A DNA stretch of 64,000 bases from the NCBI RefSeq assembly GCF_023821985.2, contig NZ_CP098805.1, positions 3,782,001 to 3,846,000 of the forward strand. The letters run 5' to 3'. Every line of letters begins with the position of its first letter. The first letter of the stretch is position 1. The translations under genes were made by a program, and so were the position numbers. Below the pieces are notes generated by a model that worked only from the letters and a program-made list of their open reading frames with translations, searched no databases and was not told the origin of the DNA. Of this stretch, positions 34,529 to 43,911 are shown in pieces. Source of the stretch: Dyadobacter chenhuakuii. GTDB taxonomy: Bacteria; Bacteroidota; Bacteroidia; Cytophagales; Spirosomataceae.

Positions 34529-37500
34529 ATGAAAAATACCGATACCTATCAATGGTTGTTCCGAATGCGGAATATCCGGAATGCATTATTTCTAATACCC
34601 GCTCTTTCAGGTCCCTTCGTGGCATCCGCCAACATGAACATCGCTTCGGGAACTGCTGCTCACGCTAAGATTGATAAAACATTAAAAGGAAAAGTTACCG
34701 ATAAGGAAAACGGGGAAGGCTTACCTGGCGTGAACGTTGTTATAAAAGGCTCCAGCACAGGTACAACCACCGACGGAAGCGGTAATTACACATTGCAAGT
34801 GCCAGAAACCGGTGCAACGCTTGTGTTCAGCTTTGTAGGTTATACAGGCCAGGAAGTGGAAGTGGGAAACCGCACTACGCTTGACCTCGCTTTGGAGTCA
34901 GATTCAAAAGCACTTAGTGAAGTAGTCGTTATCGGTTACGGTACCGCTAAAAAATCAGACTTAACCGGTTCGGTAGGTTCGGTTAAGGAAGATCAATTGA
35001 AAGAGCGTCCTGCTCCATCTTTGAACCAGGCTCTTCAGGGTAAGGTTTCGGGTGTACAGGTGAACGTGAACTCAGGACGTCCGGGTGGTCGTGCTAACGT
35101 GCGTATCCGTGGATTTAGCTCCATCAACTCTTCAAACAACCCATTATATGTGGTGGATGGTGTAATGCTTCCGCAAGGAAACCAAAACCAGCAAAGCCAG
35201 GCCATCGACTTCATCAACCCTAACGACATCGTGTCTGTTGAGGTTTTGAAAGATGCATCTTCAACAGCCATTTATGGTGCAAGAGGTGCGAATGGTGTTA
35301 TTTTGGTTACGACTAAAAAAGGAAAATCAGGTGAAGGTGTGATTACTTACAACCTGGACCTGAGCGTTCCGACAGCGGGACCAAAAAGAGCAAAAGTTTT
35401 GAACGCGAAGGAATATCTTGCGGTTGAAGACCTTGCATACGCCAACATTGCAAAATATGACCCTGCGGGATGGGCTGCCGGAAAATATGCTCCGCAAAAC
35501 CCGAAAGTGCGTCGTGCTGAATTGAATGCTAAACATCCTGATATCTTCACAGTGGATGGCAGCGGTAATTTCATACCAAACTATGATACCGACTGGTTCA
35601 AAGAAGCTACGCAACACAAGGTTTCCCAAAACCACCAATTGGGTTTCAGCGGTGGTAACAACAAAACAACTTACTCTTTGTCACTAAACTATCGTGATGA
35701 TCAGGGTTTGATCAAAACATCTTACCTGAAACGTTATTCAACTCGTTTCAGCATTGATGACCAGGTTAAAAAATGGTTGAGAATCGGTGCTACATTGAGC
35801 TACAACAACCAGGCTGAAAACCTTGTCGATATCAATGATGCTGTTCCACGTCAGATGGTGGAGGATTTTCCTTTCCTTCCTGTTAAATACCCAGACGGAA
35901 CTTACGCAAACAACCGTGATTATCCACAGGCAGAAGGTGCATTCAGCTCGGTACACCGTCTGATGGGCCGTAAATACAACCAGAACACACAAACTACATT
36001 GGGTAGCTTGTACTCGAACATTACCCTGGCTCCTGGCCTGGAAATGCGTTCTGTTCTTGGTGTGAACATCCTGACTCAGGAATTCAACGAATCGCAAACA
36101 CGTACACTGGCAATCGGTGAGTCTGGTACGGCTGGTAAAGCAAGCAGAAAAGAGACGTTCTGGTCATTTGAAAATTATTTGACCTACAACAAAACTTTCA
36201 ATGGTATCCACGCGATCAATGCACTTTTGGGTATCTCGTGGCAGGAAACGAACCTGACTTCAACAGGAGCAAGCGTTCGTAACTTCTCAACGGATTACTT
36301 CGGTTTCAACAACCTTGGAGCAGGTGCTACATTGCCGGGTGTTGGTTCAGGTGCTGCACGTTTTGCGTTCAACTCTTACTTTGGACGTGTGAACTATACA
36401 TTGAAAGAGAAATATCTGTTGACGGTAACAGGCCGTATCGATGGTTCATCTAAATTCGGTGATAACCACAAATACGCTGTGTTCCCATCTGCTGCTTTGG
36501 CATGGAAAGTGTCTGACGAAGAGTTCCTGAAAGGAAATACATTGATTTCCAACCTGAAAATCAGAACAAGCTACGGTCTGACTGGTAACTCCGAAATTCC
36601 TTCTTATTCTTCATTGTCATTGCTTAGCTCAAACTATGCAACCATCTACAACGATGCAAGATTTAACGGAACGGGTATCAACAGACTTGCTAACCCTGAT
36701 TTGAAATGGGAGAAAACAGCACAAACTGACGCAGGTCTTGAAATTAGCTTCCTGAAAGGCAGAATCTCTGTTGAAGCGGATTACTATTACAGAAAAACCA
36801 CTGACATGCTTTTGGATGCTCCGGTTCCACGCACCAGCGGATACGCAGTTATCAGAAAGAACATTGGTTCAATGGAAAACAAAGGAGTTGAACTTGCTTT
36901 GAATACGACTAACATCGAAAGAGCAAACTTCTCATGGAACACGAACTTCAATATCTCATTCAACAGAAGCAAAGTATTGTCATTGGCAACACCTTCTGAC
37001 ATCTTCGGAGTGGGTGGTCCTGGTATTACAAACCAAACGAGCATTATCCGTATCGGAGAGCCTGTTGGTGCATTCTGGGGACTTACACGTCTGGGCGTTT
37101 GGAGCGAGGCTGAAAGAGACGAGGCTGCTAAATTTACCAGCTATCGTAACAACCTTAAAATGTTGCCTGGTGACATCAAATACAAAGATTTCAACGGTGA
37201 TGGCGCTATCACAGATGCGGACCGCAGAATCATTGGAAATGGTAGTCCAAAAGGCTGGGGAACTTTGGCGAACTCAGTTCGTTACGGAAACTTTGACCTG
37301 ACATTTGATATGCAGTTCTCTTACGGAAATGACCTGATGGACATGAACCTGCACGCTAGCGAAGACCGCGTTTCTATCGCAAACAGCTACGCTACTGTAT
37401 TGGGTGCATGGACTCCTCAAAACCAAAATTCACAAATCGCTGAGATTCGTGAAACACGTGCGGGTTACGTAACAAACGTAGATACACGCTGGATCTTTGA

Positions 37501-37759
37501 CGGTTCATTCCTTCGTGGCAGAAACTTGCTTTTGGGTTACAGCTTCCCATCGGATATGGTCAGCAAAATCAAATTGAGCAAACTGAGAATTTACGTTTCA
37601 GCTCAAAACTTCTTCTTGCTTACTAAATACCCACATGGTGACCCTGAGCAAACGCCAATCCGCGGTGGAGATGCTGACAACGTATTTTCACAAGGTATGA
37701 TCTGGCATAGCTATCCAAAACCAACCACTTACATGGCTGGTCTGCAGATCGCATTTTAA
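34529..37759 (+). CDS. SusC/RagA-family TonB-dependent outer-membrane transporter (pair 2)
   Basis: A 1076-residue receptor. The N-terminal export region (about 1-45) is followed by a carboxypeptidase-D-like domain (LKGKVTDKENGEGLPGV, start about residue 52), the SusC signature VIGYGTAKKSDLTGSV, a plug with NPLYVVDGV, and a beta-barrel ending in LQIAF. Codon use differs from the first SusC: Arg is mostly CGT and many Gly and Ala codons end in T, a pattern that suggests high expression. The matching SusD follows 37 bases downstream. Likely imports a carbohydrate; the substrate is not readable. Confidence 0.95.
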   Translation: MKNTDTYQWLFRMRNIRNALFLIPALSGPFVASANMNIASGTAAHAKIDKTLKGKVTDKENGEGLPGVNVVIKGSSTGTTTDGSGNYTLQVPETGATLVFSFVGYTGQEVEVGNRTTLDLALESDSKALSEVVVIGYGTAKKSDLTGSVGSVKEDQLKERPAPSLNQALQGKVSGVQVNVNSGRPGGRANVRIRGFSSINSSNNPLYVVDGVMLPQGNQNQQSQAIDFINPNDIVSVEVLKDASSTAIYGARGANGVILVTTKKGKSGEGVITYNLDLSVPTAGPKRAKVLNAKEYLAVEDLAYANIAKYDPAGWAAGKYAPQNPKVRRAELNAKHPDIFTVDGSGNFIPNYDTDWFKEATQHKVSQNHQLGFSGGNNKTTYSLSLNYRDDQGLIKTSYLKRYSTRFSIDDQVKKWLRIGATLSYNNQAENLVDINDAVPRQMVEDFPFLPVKYPDGTYANNRDYPQAEGAFSSVHRLMGRKYNQNTQTTLGSLYSNITLAPGLEMRSVLGVNILTQEFNESQTRTLAIGESGTAGKASRKETFWSFENYLTYNKTFNGIHAINALLGISWQETNLTSTGASVRNFSTDYFGFNNLGAGATLPGVGSGAARFAFNSYFGRVNYTLKEKYLLTVTGRIDGSSKFGDNHKYAVFPSAALAWKVSDEEFLKGNTLISNLKIRTSYGLTGNSEIPSYSSLSLLSSNYATIYNDARFNGTGINRLANPDLKWEKTAQTDAGLEISFLKGRISVEADYYYRKTTDMLLDAPVPRTSGYAVIRKNIGSMENKGVELALNTTNIERANFSWNTNFNISFNRSKVLSLATPSDIFGVGGPGITNQTSIIRIGEPVGAFWGLTRLGVWSEAERDEAAKFTSYRNNLKMLPGDIKYKDFNGDGAITDADRRIIGNGSPKGWGTLANSVRYGNFDLTFDMQFSYGNDLMDMNLHASEDRVSIANSYATVLGAWTPQNQNSQIAEIRETRAGYVTNVDTRWIFDGSFLRGRNLLLGYSFPSDMVSKIKLSKLRIYVSAQNFFLLTKYPHGDPEQTPIRGGDADNVFSQGMIWHSYPKPTTYMAGLQIAF

Positions 37760-37796
37760 TGAACAGGTTAAGTTATTTTAAAAACAGATATTCATT

Positions 37797-39374
37797 ATGA
37801 AGTTATATAATTTGAAAAACCTAGGGACAGCACTTCTTTTCGGCGCTATTTTGCTGGGACCGACGAGCTGTTCAGACTTCCTTGACGAACAGGATCCGTC
37901 CAACCTAACACCGGAAAGTTTTTACACAATCCCTGATCACGCAGAAGCTGCCGTTGCTGCAACCTATGCTGGTCTTAGATTCTATGGAGACGGAGCTGGT
38001 ATTTTCTCTGCAAACTGGCAATTGCTGGAAGCAGTAACAGGAACTGCAACCACTGAAACGGGACAAAATTCCGATTTGAACAACCTGTACTCGTTGACTT
38101 ACGATGGTAACACAGCGCATATCAACAACTGGTGGAACGGATTGTATCGCCTTATTGCGAATGCAAATCTTGCTATCGAGAAAATCCCGACCATTCCTTT
38201 TTTAGCTCCTGCAACACCTGCACAGCAAACAAAACTGCTTGGTGAAGCACGTTTTCTTAGAGCATGGGCTTACTTCAATGCAGTTCGTCTTTGGGGAGAT
38301 GTTCCTTTGGTGACAAAACCACAAACGGCAACATCAGAAGATTTCTTTGCGAAGAGAGCTCCGCAGGAAGAAGTTTATAAACTGATCGTAGAAGACCTGA
38401 TTGCAGCAGAATCTGCCGGACTTCCTGTTTTCGAAACAAGCGGCCGTGCTACACAAATGTCGGTGAAAGCATTGCTTTCAAAGGTTTATCTGACAATGGC
38501 TGGTTTCCCGTTGGGCAAAGGTGCTTCGCACTACAAGCTTGCGGCTGACAAAGCTTTTGAAGTAATTACTTATTCAAAAGCAAACCCAAATGTTGTAAAC
38601 CTGTTTCCTACTTACAAGGAGATCCATACCGAATCGCAGAAAAACAGATTGGAGCATTTGTTCCAGATCCAGTATAATGCATTGGTTGCATCATTCCCAT
38701 TGAATGACTATCTGCCTAACTTCAAGGCTGTAACTTTTGCAGGTCCTGGTGGAACAGGAAGCACTATTCCAACGCTTTCATTCTACAACTCATACGAAAA
38801 AGGCGACTTGCGTACAGTTGATCAGGAAGGCTGGTTCTATACAACGTATTATACCAATGGCGACGGAGCGAAATTTGATCTTGGTGCACCTTATGTATTC
38901 AAGCATTTCAATCAAACTGCGCTTGGTGCTCCTGGTGTTACTGCCACCAAGAACAACAACCTGAATGTGAACCTGATCCGCTACGCAGAAGTGTTGCTGA
39001 TCTATGCAGAAGCACAAAATGAAGTAGGCGGTCCAACTGCCGAAGCTTATGCGGCTTACAAAAGAATCCGTGACCGTGCTAAGTTGACAACCCCTGCAAT
39101 CGGAACATTCACACAGGCCACTTTCCGCGAAGCGGTTTGGAGAGAGCGCTGGTATGAATTCGCTTACGAAGGCATTACCTGGTTTGACATGGTTCGTCTG
39201 CGCAAAGTGTTCAACGAGAAAACAAAAGGATTTGACAATTTCGTAGGTCACCTTAACCTGAATGTTGGAGCTGGTGTTGCTTTACAGGAAAAACACCTGC
39301 TGTTCCCATTAGGAATCCAGGAAATGAAAAACAACCCTGGCCTGACACCTCAAAACCCAGGTTACGGTCAATAG
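37797..39374 (+). CDS. RagB/SusD-family nutrient-binding lipoprotein (pair 2)
   Basis: A 525-residue lipoprotein with lipobox GPTSC (Cys 26) followed by SDFLDEQDPS, then the SusD helical domain (GEARFLRAWAYFNAVRLWGD, RAW/Y-F core motif) and the C-terminal RERWYEFAYEG and PLGIQEMKNNPGL motifs. It caps the SusC barrel encoded 37 bases upstream. Codon use has the same high-expression character as its partner. A strong terminator follows 16 bases after the stop. Confidence 0.95.
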   Translation: MKLYNLKNLGTALLFGAILLGPTSCSDFLDEQDPSNLTPESFYTIPDHAEAAVAATYAGLRFYGDGAGIFSANWQLLEAVTGTATTETGQNSDLNNLYSLTYDGNTAHINNWWNGLYRLIANANLAIEKIPTIPFLAPATPAQQTKLLGEARFLRAWAYFNAVRLWGDVPLVTKPQTATSEDFFAKRAPQEEVYKLIVEDLIAAESAGLPVFETSGRATQMSVKALLSKVYLTMAGFPLGKGASHYKLAADKAFEVITYSKANPNVVNLFPTYKEIHTESQKNRLEHLFQIQYNALVASFPLNDYLPNFKAVTFAGPGGTGSTIPTLSFYNSYEKGDLRTVDQEGWFYTTYYTNGDGAKFDLGAPYVFKHFNQTALGAPGVTATKNNNLNVNLIRYAEVLLIYAEAQNEVGGPTAEAYAAYKRIRDRAKLTTPAIGTFTQATFREAVWRERWYEFAYEGITWFDMVRLRKVFNEKTKGFDNFVGHLNLNVGAGVALQEKHLLFPLGIQEMKNNPGLTPQNPGYGQ

Positions 39375-39390
39375 TTAGCGTAATGTTTGA

Positions 39391-39424
39391 AGAGCCGGTC
39401 CGGATTTGGACCGGCTCTTTTTTT
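39391..39424 (+). terminator. Rho-independent terminator after SusD (pair 2)
   Basis: Perfect 11-bp stem AGAGCCGGTCC (39391-39401) / GGACCGGCTCT (39408-39418), 6-base loop, then six T (39419-39424). Confidence 0.93.
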
Positions 39425-39496
39425 ATGCCAAAACCATAAGTGCCTCAACGTAATTTAAGCTAAATTGAAGCCGAAACAGATGTGAAGAGCAGGCTA

Positions 39497-41563
39497 ATGA
39501 TGAGAACGATACGAACATACTGCACACCTTTCTGCAAGAGATATACAGCGGTGTTGTGTTTTAAGTGCATTGGATTCTTCTTGATGCTTTCCATATCTGC
39601 AAACGGACAGATCATCTTAACAGCTCCTGCCAATAACCAGATCGTCCAGCGCAACCTTTCGGGTTTTGCATCGATAGCGATTACGGCGTATGCTTACCGG
39701 CCTTATACAAGCGTTGCAGGTCGTTTGGTCCCGATCAAAGGAAATGTACATCGGGAGAAAGTCTGGGATTTTGAAGAAGAGCAAGTTCGGCAGGGATTTC
39801 TGACGGCTTCTGTTCAGGCGGAAACAGGCTGGTATAAGCTGAAAATTTCAGCTGTGGCCGAAAATGGGGATATTGATTCTATTTCCGTAGATCGCGTTGG
39901 TGTAGGTGAGGTTTTCCTTGTGGCAGGAAATTCCAATGCAATGGGTTTGCCCGGGCTTGGTGCTAAAAGTACTTCCGACCAGGTTGTTTCCTTCAACGCA
40001 GTCAATAAGCAGTTGAATGCAGAAAACATCACCGTTGCGCCCAACGAGCCGATGCGGAAGCCGACTTTTGAGGTTTTAAAAAAAGACAATTTCATTTTTC
40101 CTTCTGGAGAAACGGCCTGGTACTGGGGAGAATTGGGTGATTCTATTTCAAAGAGATTCAAAACGCCGGTGCTCTTTTTGAATGCGGCCTGGGCCGCGGC
40201 AAATTCCGACAGTTACTACGATGCGGCAACCGGGAAAGATGCTTTTAATCCTTATGTTGGAAAAAATTGGCCAAACAGACAGCCCTACTCGAACATTGTC
40301 AACACCATCCGCCATCTGAACTCATGGCTCGGAATACGTGCAGTGCTCTGGTCGCACGGAGAGAATGATGCGCAACTGAAATTCACCGAACAGAATTACT
40401 TCAACAACATCCAGACCTTAATTACAAATGCCCGTGCGGATGCTGGTTACAATTTGCCCTGGGTTATCGCCAGAAATTCGGCGAGCAACATTATTAAGGA
40501 TCCGTATTTACCCGTTATCAATGCACAAAAAAGGCTTTCCGCACTAAAAAACTTCAACACATTTCCTGGCCCAAACCTCGACACCATTCAAATTCCCAGG
40601 CCCGTCTCCGAGCATTTCGAGAATGTGCCGGGCGGGATTCAGGGCCTGACATTAGCAGCGTCTGCCTGGAATAGAGCATTGACCGATTCGTTGTTCAGGA
40701 AAATCATCCCTATACAGCCTACAAATTCCATTCATACGGGCGTTGTGCCTTCTACGGCGTTTCCGGGTGCGTCTTTTTATTTGGGTTACAACATTCATGG
40801 GCAACAAGCCTGGCCACTTTCCTTACGCGCAGAGTTGTTTGATGAGGGTGGGAAATTTATAGATACAGTTGGCATAGGAAGCGCAAACCCAATGCTGGTT
40901 AAGCTTCCGGCCAATCTGGCTAACGGAAATTACAGCATCCGCCTGGCAGGAACGACGCCGAATCTCGCTGGCAGCACTTCAACATTATTCTATGTAAACA
41001 ATGCTTACCGATCCGTACAGGTTGTCAACGCGATCAGCGCTGTAAAAGCAAATCAGGTTTTCAACCTCAAATGGTTAGTGGCCTCAAATCCTGGTATGCA
41101 ACGAATGGTTCTGGAAAAAACAACGAACGGCGACATCTACACCGATTTACAGCAATACAATGTGCCTGACAATGGAACAGGATCAGGCGTATATGCTTAC
41201 ACTGATACCAATACGGATTCAAAGATCATTTTTTACAGGGTAAGAATGGAATATACGGATGGCAGAAACTCCTATTCGCCCGTCGTGACCATTCTGGAAC
41301 CCGGCGCATTGCCACGACTTGTTGCATTTCCGAATCCGGTAACCAGGCAGGCATTTTACCTCGAAACCGACGACATTGACCCCGTCCCGCAACTTTCGCT
41401 GTATGATGCTGGCGGACGTGCACATCCTTTGTTTGTCTCGGATCGGGAGATTATTGGTTTGCTCGCCGTTCGCACACTATATCCATTGCCCGCGGGCATT
41501 TACATATTGCGTATTGCAACCGAAACAGGCACGCATACACAGAGAATGGTTTTTATTAATTAG
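39497..41563 (+). CDS. SGNH-type esterase-like protein with T9SS sorting domain
   Basis: A 688-residue secreted protein. An N-terminal signal region (to about residue 38, SANGQ) is followed by a domain resembling sialate O-acetylesterases/SGNH hydrolases: nucleophile-region VFLVAGNSNAMG, the LWSHGENDA block, and a likely His in SEHFENVPGG. The motifs deviate from the canonical GQSN and QGE(S/T)N, so activity is plausible but not certain. The C-terminus has AFPNPVTRQAF and LPAGIYILRI, typical of type A sorting domains secreted by the T9SS, whose PorU and PorV are encoded near the end of this window. The ATG at 39497 is preferred to a GTG five codons upstream. Confidence 0.8.
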   Translation: MMRTIRTYCTPFCKRYTAVLCFKCIGFFLMLSISANGQIILTAPANNQIVQRNLSGFASIAITAYAYRPYTSVAGRLVPIKGNVHREKVWDFEEEQVRQGFLTASVQAETGWYKLKISAVAENGDIDSISVDRVGVGEVFLVAGNSNAMGLPGLGAKSTSDQVVSFNAVNKQLNAENITVAPNEPMRKPTFEVLKKDNFIFPSGETAWYWGELGDSISKRFKTPVLFLNAAWAAANSDSYYDAATGKDAFNPYVGKNWPNRQPYSNIVNTIRHLNSWLGIRAVLWSHGENDAQLKFTEQNYFNNIQTLITNARADAGYNLPWVIARNSASNIIKDPYLPVINAQKRLSALKNFNTFPGPNLDTIQIPRPVSEHFENVPGGIQGLTLAASAWNRALTDSLFRKIIPIQPTNSIHTGVVPSTAFPGASFYLGYNIHGQQAWPLSLRAELFDEGGKFIDTVGIGSANPMLVKLPANLANGNYSIRLAGTTPNLAGSTSTLFYVNNAYRSVQVVNAISAVKANQVFNLKWLVASNPGMQRMVLEKTTNGDIYTDLQQYNVPDNGTGSGVYAYTDTNTDSKIIFYRVRMEYTDGRNSYSPVVTILEPGALPRLVAFPNPVTRQAFYLETDDIDPVPQLSLYDAGGRAHPLFVSDREIIGLLAVRTLYPLPAGIYILRIATETGTHTQRMVFIN

Positions 41564-41637
41564 ATAATGATTATCAGCAGATTCCAACGGTTCTTATAGC
41601 AATGGTGTCAATCAGTCATAACCTAACTCCGAGCATT

Positions 41638-42645
41638 ATGAAAAACGCTGTACTGATTTTCGCCTTATTCTTTCTTTTCAATTCCTGCAAAAATGATTCG
41701 AAAGACGTAATTCCCGAAGGCCGCGTGCTTGACGATATTACATTAAAAGACTATTTCATCACCAGCATCGCTTTCGACAAAAAAGGAAATGCATGGCTTG
41801 GAACGCTCAGTCAGGGCTTGATCAAGTTTGATGGCAAAGCAGCCAAAGTCTTTGACTCTTCCAATTCTGCGATGAGTAATGCGGCCATAATGGACATTGA
41901 AGTAGATAAAGCCGGTCACATCTGGATTGGCAGCAATGACTTGATGGAATACGACGGAGTAAAATTTATCAGATATGAATCGAAGCAGTTTGGCCTTCCT
42001 GCCAATCATGTTCGGTCGGTTGCTATCGATGCAAGTGACAACATCTGGTTTTCTTGCAGCAGTTTTCAGTCAGGGGGATTGGTTAAATACGACGGATCTA
42101 CATTTATAACCTTCACTCCGGCTAATTCCAAATTGCCAGGAAATTTGATACAAGGCATCACTATTGACCAGTCGAACCAGGTCTGGGTAGCGTTTAATGA
42201 TGGCTTCGACGAAGGTTCGCTCGCCAAAATAGGCCTGGATGATATCATTTCTGTTGTCGGATCAAAGGAGTTAGGATTCAAACCCTATAATTTCGGAAAC
42301 ATTGTGATCAACAAAAACAATGAATTGGTCGCGTCCATTGATTATGGTTTGTCAAGTTTAATGATCACCGGAAGGCCGCAGATCTTCAAGTTCAATGGCA
42401 GCAAATCTCAAATTGTAAGCTTGCCTGATGAACAATCGGTGATTTATAGTACCCAATCCATTTACTCGGATAAAAACGGAAACCTTTGGGCATCCTTTTC
42501 CAACGCGGACAAGGAATATGGCATTTTCAATGGCAAGGAATGGATGTTTAAAAAGTTAGGTTCCAGCGGCATTTTCACATTTGCTGAAAGTCCTGCCGGA
42601 GAAATGTGGCTGGGAACGGGCGACGGTCTTTATATTTTGAAATAA
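41638..42645 (+). CDS. Beta-propeller lipoprotein (two-component-regulator propeller-like repeats)
   Basis: A 335-residue lipoprotein; the ATG at 41638 gives a signal peptide with lipobox FLFNSC (Cys 17). The body contains repeated motifs ending in WIG or WLG preceded by D-x-x-G-N/H (KKGNAWLGT, KAGHIWIGS, ASDNIWFSC, SNQVWVAF, KNGNLWASF, PAGEMWLGT), the pattern of Reg_prop beta-propellers. It lacks histidine-kinase or DNA-binding parts, so it is a stand-alone propeller anchored at the envelope. It lies 74 bases after the SGNH gene. Function unknown. Confidence 0.85.
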   Translation: MKNAVLIFALFFLFNSCKNDSKDVIPEGRVLDDITLKDYFITSIAFDKKGNAWLGTLSQGLIKFDGKAAKVFDSSNSAMSNAAIMDIEVDKAGHIWIGSNDLMEYDGVKFIRYESKQFGLPANHVRSVAIDASDNIWFSCSSFQSGGLVKYDGSTFITFTPANSKLPGNLIQGITIDQSNQVWVAFNDGFDEGSLAKIGLDDIISVVGSKELGFKPYNFGNIVINKNNELVASIDYGLSSLMITGRPQIFKFNGSKSQIVSLPDEQSVIYSTQSIYSDKNGNLWASFSNADKEYGIFNGKEWMFKKLGSSGIFTFAESPAGEMWLGTGDGLYILK

Positions 42646-42672
42646 AGGATATTAAGGAGAACACCGAGCAAC

Positions 42673-42703
42673 AAAAAAGGCAAGCACTTTCGTACTTGCC
42701 TTT
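42673..42703. terminator. Bidirectional terminator between convergent genes
   Basis: AAAGGCAAG (42676-42684) pairs with CTTGCCTTT (42695-42703). On the minus strand the hairpin is followed by six T, and on the plus strand by TTT, so it serves the AIM24 gene strongly and the propeller gene weakly. Confidence 0.85.
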
Positions 42704-42722
42704 GATATCAATATCAGAAAGA

Positions 42723-43502
42723 TTAATCTTCAAATAACCGCCCTAACCCACCAATCACCGACCCGCTTTCCTTATTAGCATTTGGGCCGCCAACGGACAA
42801 GCGTTGAATCAGTTTAGAAATTGGCATCGACTGGATCCAGCAACGGCCCGTGCCCCGTAATGTGGCCAGAAACATGCCTTCACCACCGAAAACCATGGAT
42901 TTCAAGCCGCCGGAACGCTGAATATCGAAGCTTAATGATTGCTCGAATGCGACTACGCAGCCTGTATCCACGCGCAAAGTTTCGTTATTTAAATTCCGCT
43001 CTATCACCACGCCGCCTGCGTGCACGAATGCCATTCCGTCTCCTTTGATTTTTTGTAAAATAAACCCTTCACCACCAAATAAGCCTGAGCCGAAACGCTG
43101 GTTAAAATGGATTTTCATGCTTGTGCCCATGGCAGCGCACAGGAAACCGTCTTTCTGAACGATGAGCTCGTTGCCGTAGATTTTGGAAAGATCAATGGGC
43201 ATCACGGTTCCCGGGTAAGGGGCTGCAAATGCTACTTTTTTCTTGCCATATCCCCGGTTTGTAAAGTGCGTCATGAAAAGCGATTCGCCCGTGATCAGGC
43301 GCGTTCCGGCCTGGAAGATCTTGCCCATAATGCTCTGGTTCGCTTCCGATCCATCGCCCATTTTTGTCTGGAATTCAATGCCATCTTCCATGAAAAGCAT
43401 GGCACCGGCTTCCGCGATCACGGTTTCGTTAGGGTCCAGCTCAATTTCTACGACCTGGATATCGTCGCCAATAATTTTGTAATCGATTTCGTGAGAGATC
43501 AT
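42723..43502 (-). CDS. AIM24/TIGR00266 family protein
   Basis: A 259-residue cytoplasmic protein with the AIM24-type beta-prism pattern ([34 protein letters not shown] split here as GGEGFILQK and GMAFVHAGG, and [13 protein letters not shown]). The family is widespread and its biochemical role is unknown. It probably ends the minus-strand transcript that includes gltX, with a 52-base gap from the small acidic-tailed gene. Confidence 0.92.
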   Translation of the reverse strand: MISHEIDYKIIGDDIQVVEIELDPNETVIAEAGAMLFMEDGIEFQTKMGDGSEANQSIMGKIFQAGTRLITGESLFMTHFTNRGYGKKKVAFAAPYPGTVMPIDLSKIYGNELIVQKDGFLCAAMGTSMKIHFNQRFGSGLFGGEGFILQKIKGDGMAFVHAGGVVIERNLNNETLRVDTGCVVAFEQSLSFDIQRSGGLKSMVFGGEGMFLATLRGTGRCWIQSMPISKLIQRLSVGGPNANKESGSVIGGLGRLFED

Positions 43503-43554
43503 TTGTGCGTAAAAGGTTTAATTTGATAGTAAGCTGAACTGTAATGACCACTTG

Positions 43555-43809
43555 CTACTCTTCTTCTTCCTCCTCTTCCTCGCTTGTTTTCTTCTTTTTG
43601 CGGGTTTTCCGGCCGGGAATATCTTCCCGGTCGCGGAGCTTTTTGTCGTCCACATTTTTATTCAAAAATTCGTTGATACGGTCCATATCGAAGCTGGTCG
43701 TAATCTCGCCAAATGAATTGATCTGAATGTCAAATCCGTCCAGGTCCTTATGTACACGGGGTTTTTCGGCAGCTGGTTTGGTCGTATCGGTTGGTTTTTT
43801 CTTAGCCAT
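43555..43809 (-). CDS. Small conserved-type protein with poly-glutamate tail
   Basis: An 84-residue protein (MAKKKPTDTTKPAAEKPR start) with a basic N-terminus, a central folded-looking stretch GFDIQINSFGEITTSFDMDRINEFL, a basic run RKTRKKKK, and a terminal run of eight Glu encoded by GAA/GAG repeats. The start at the second ATG (43809) is preferred. The central segment and the charge pattern look like genuine coding sequence and I expect relatives in Cytophagales, but I do not know a function. It lies between gltX and the AIM24 gene. Confidence 0.75.
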   Translation of the reverse strand: MAKKKPTDTTKPAAEKPRVHKDLDGFDIQINSFGEITTSFDMDRINEFLNKNVDDKKLRDREDIPGRKTRKKKKTSEEEEEEEE

Positions 43810-43911
43810 GTGTCTGAAAATTCGCCGCAAAGCGGTCATTTCGAATGATTACTAAATTAAGGAGCCCTTTTACGGAACCCAAGTCAATTTGATCCAACGG
43901 TCATATCACAA

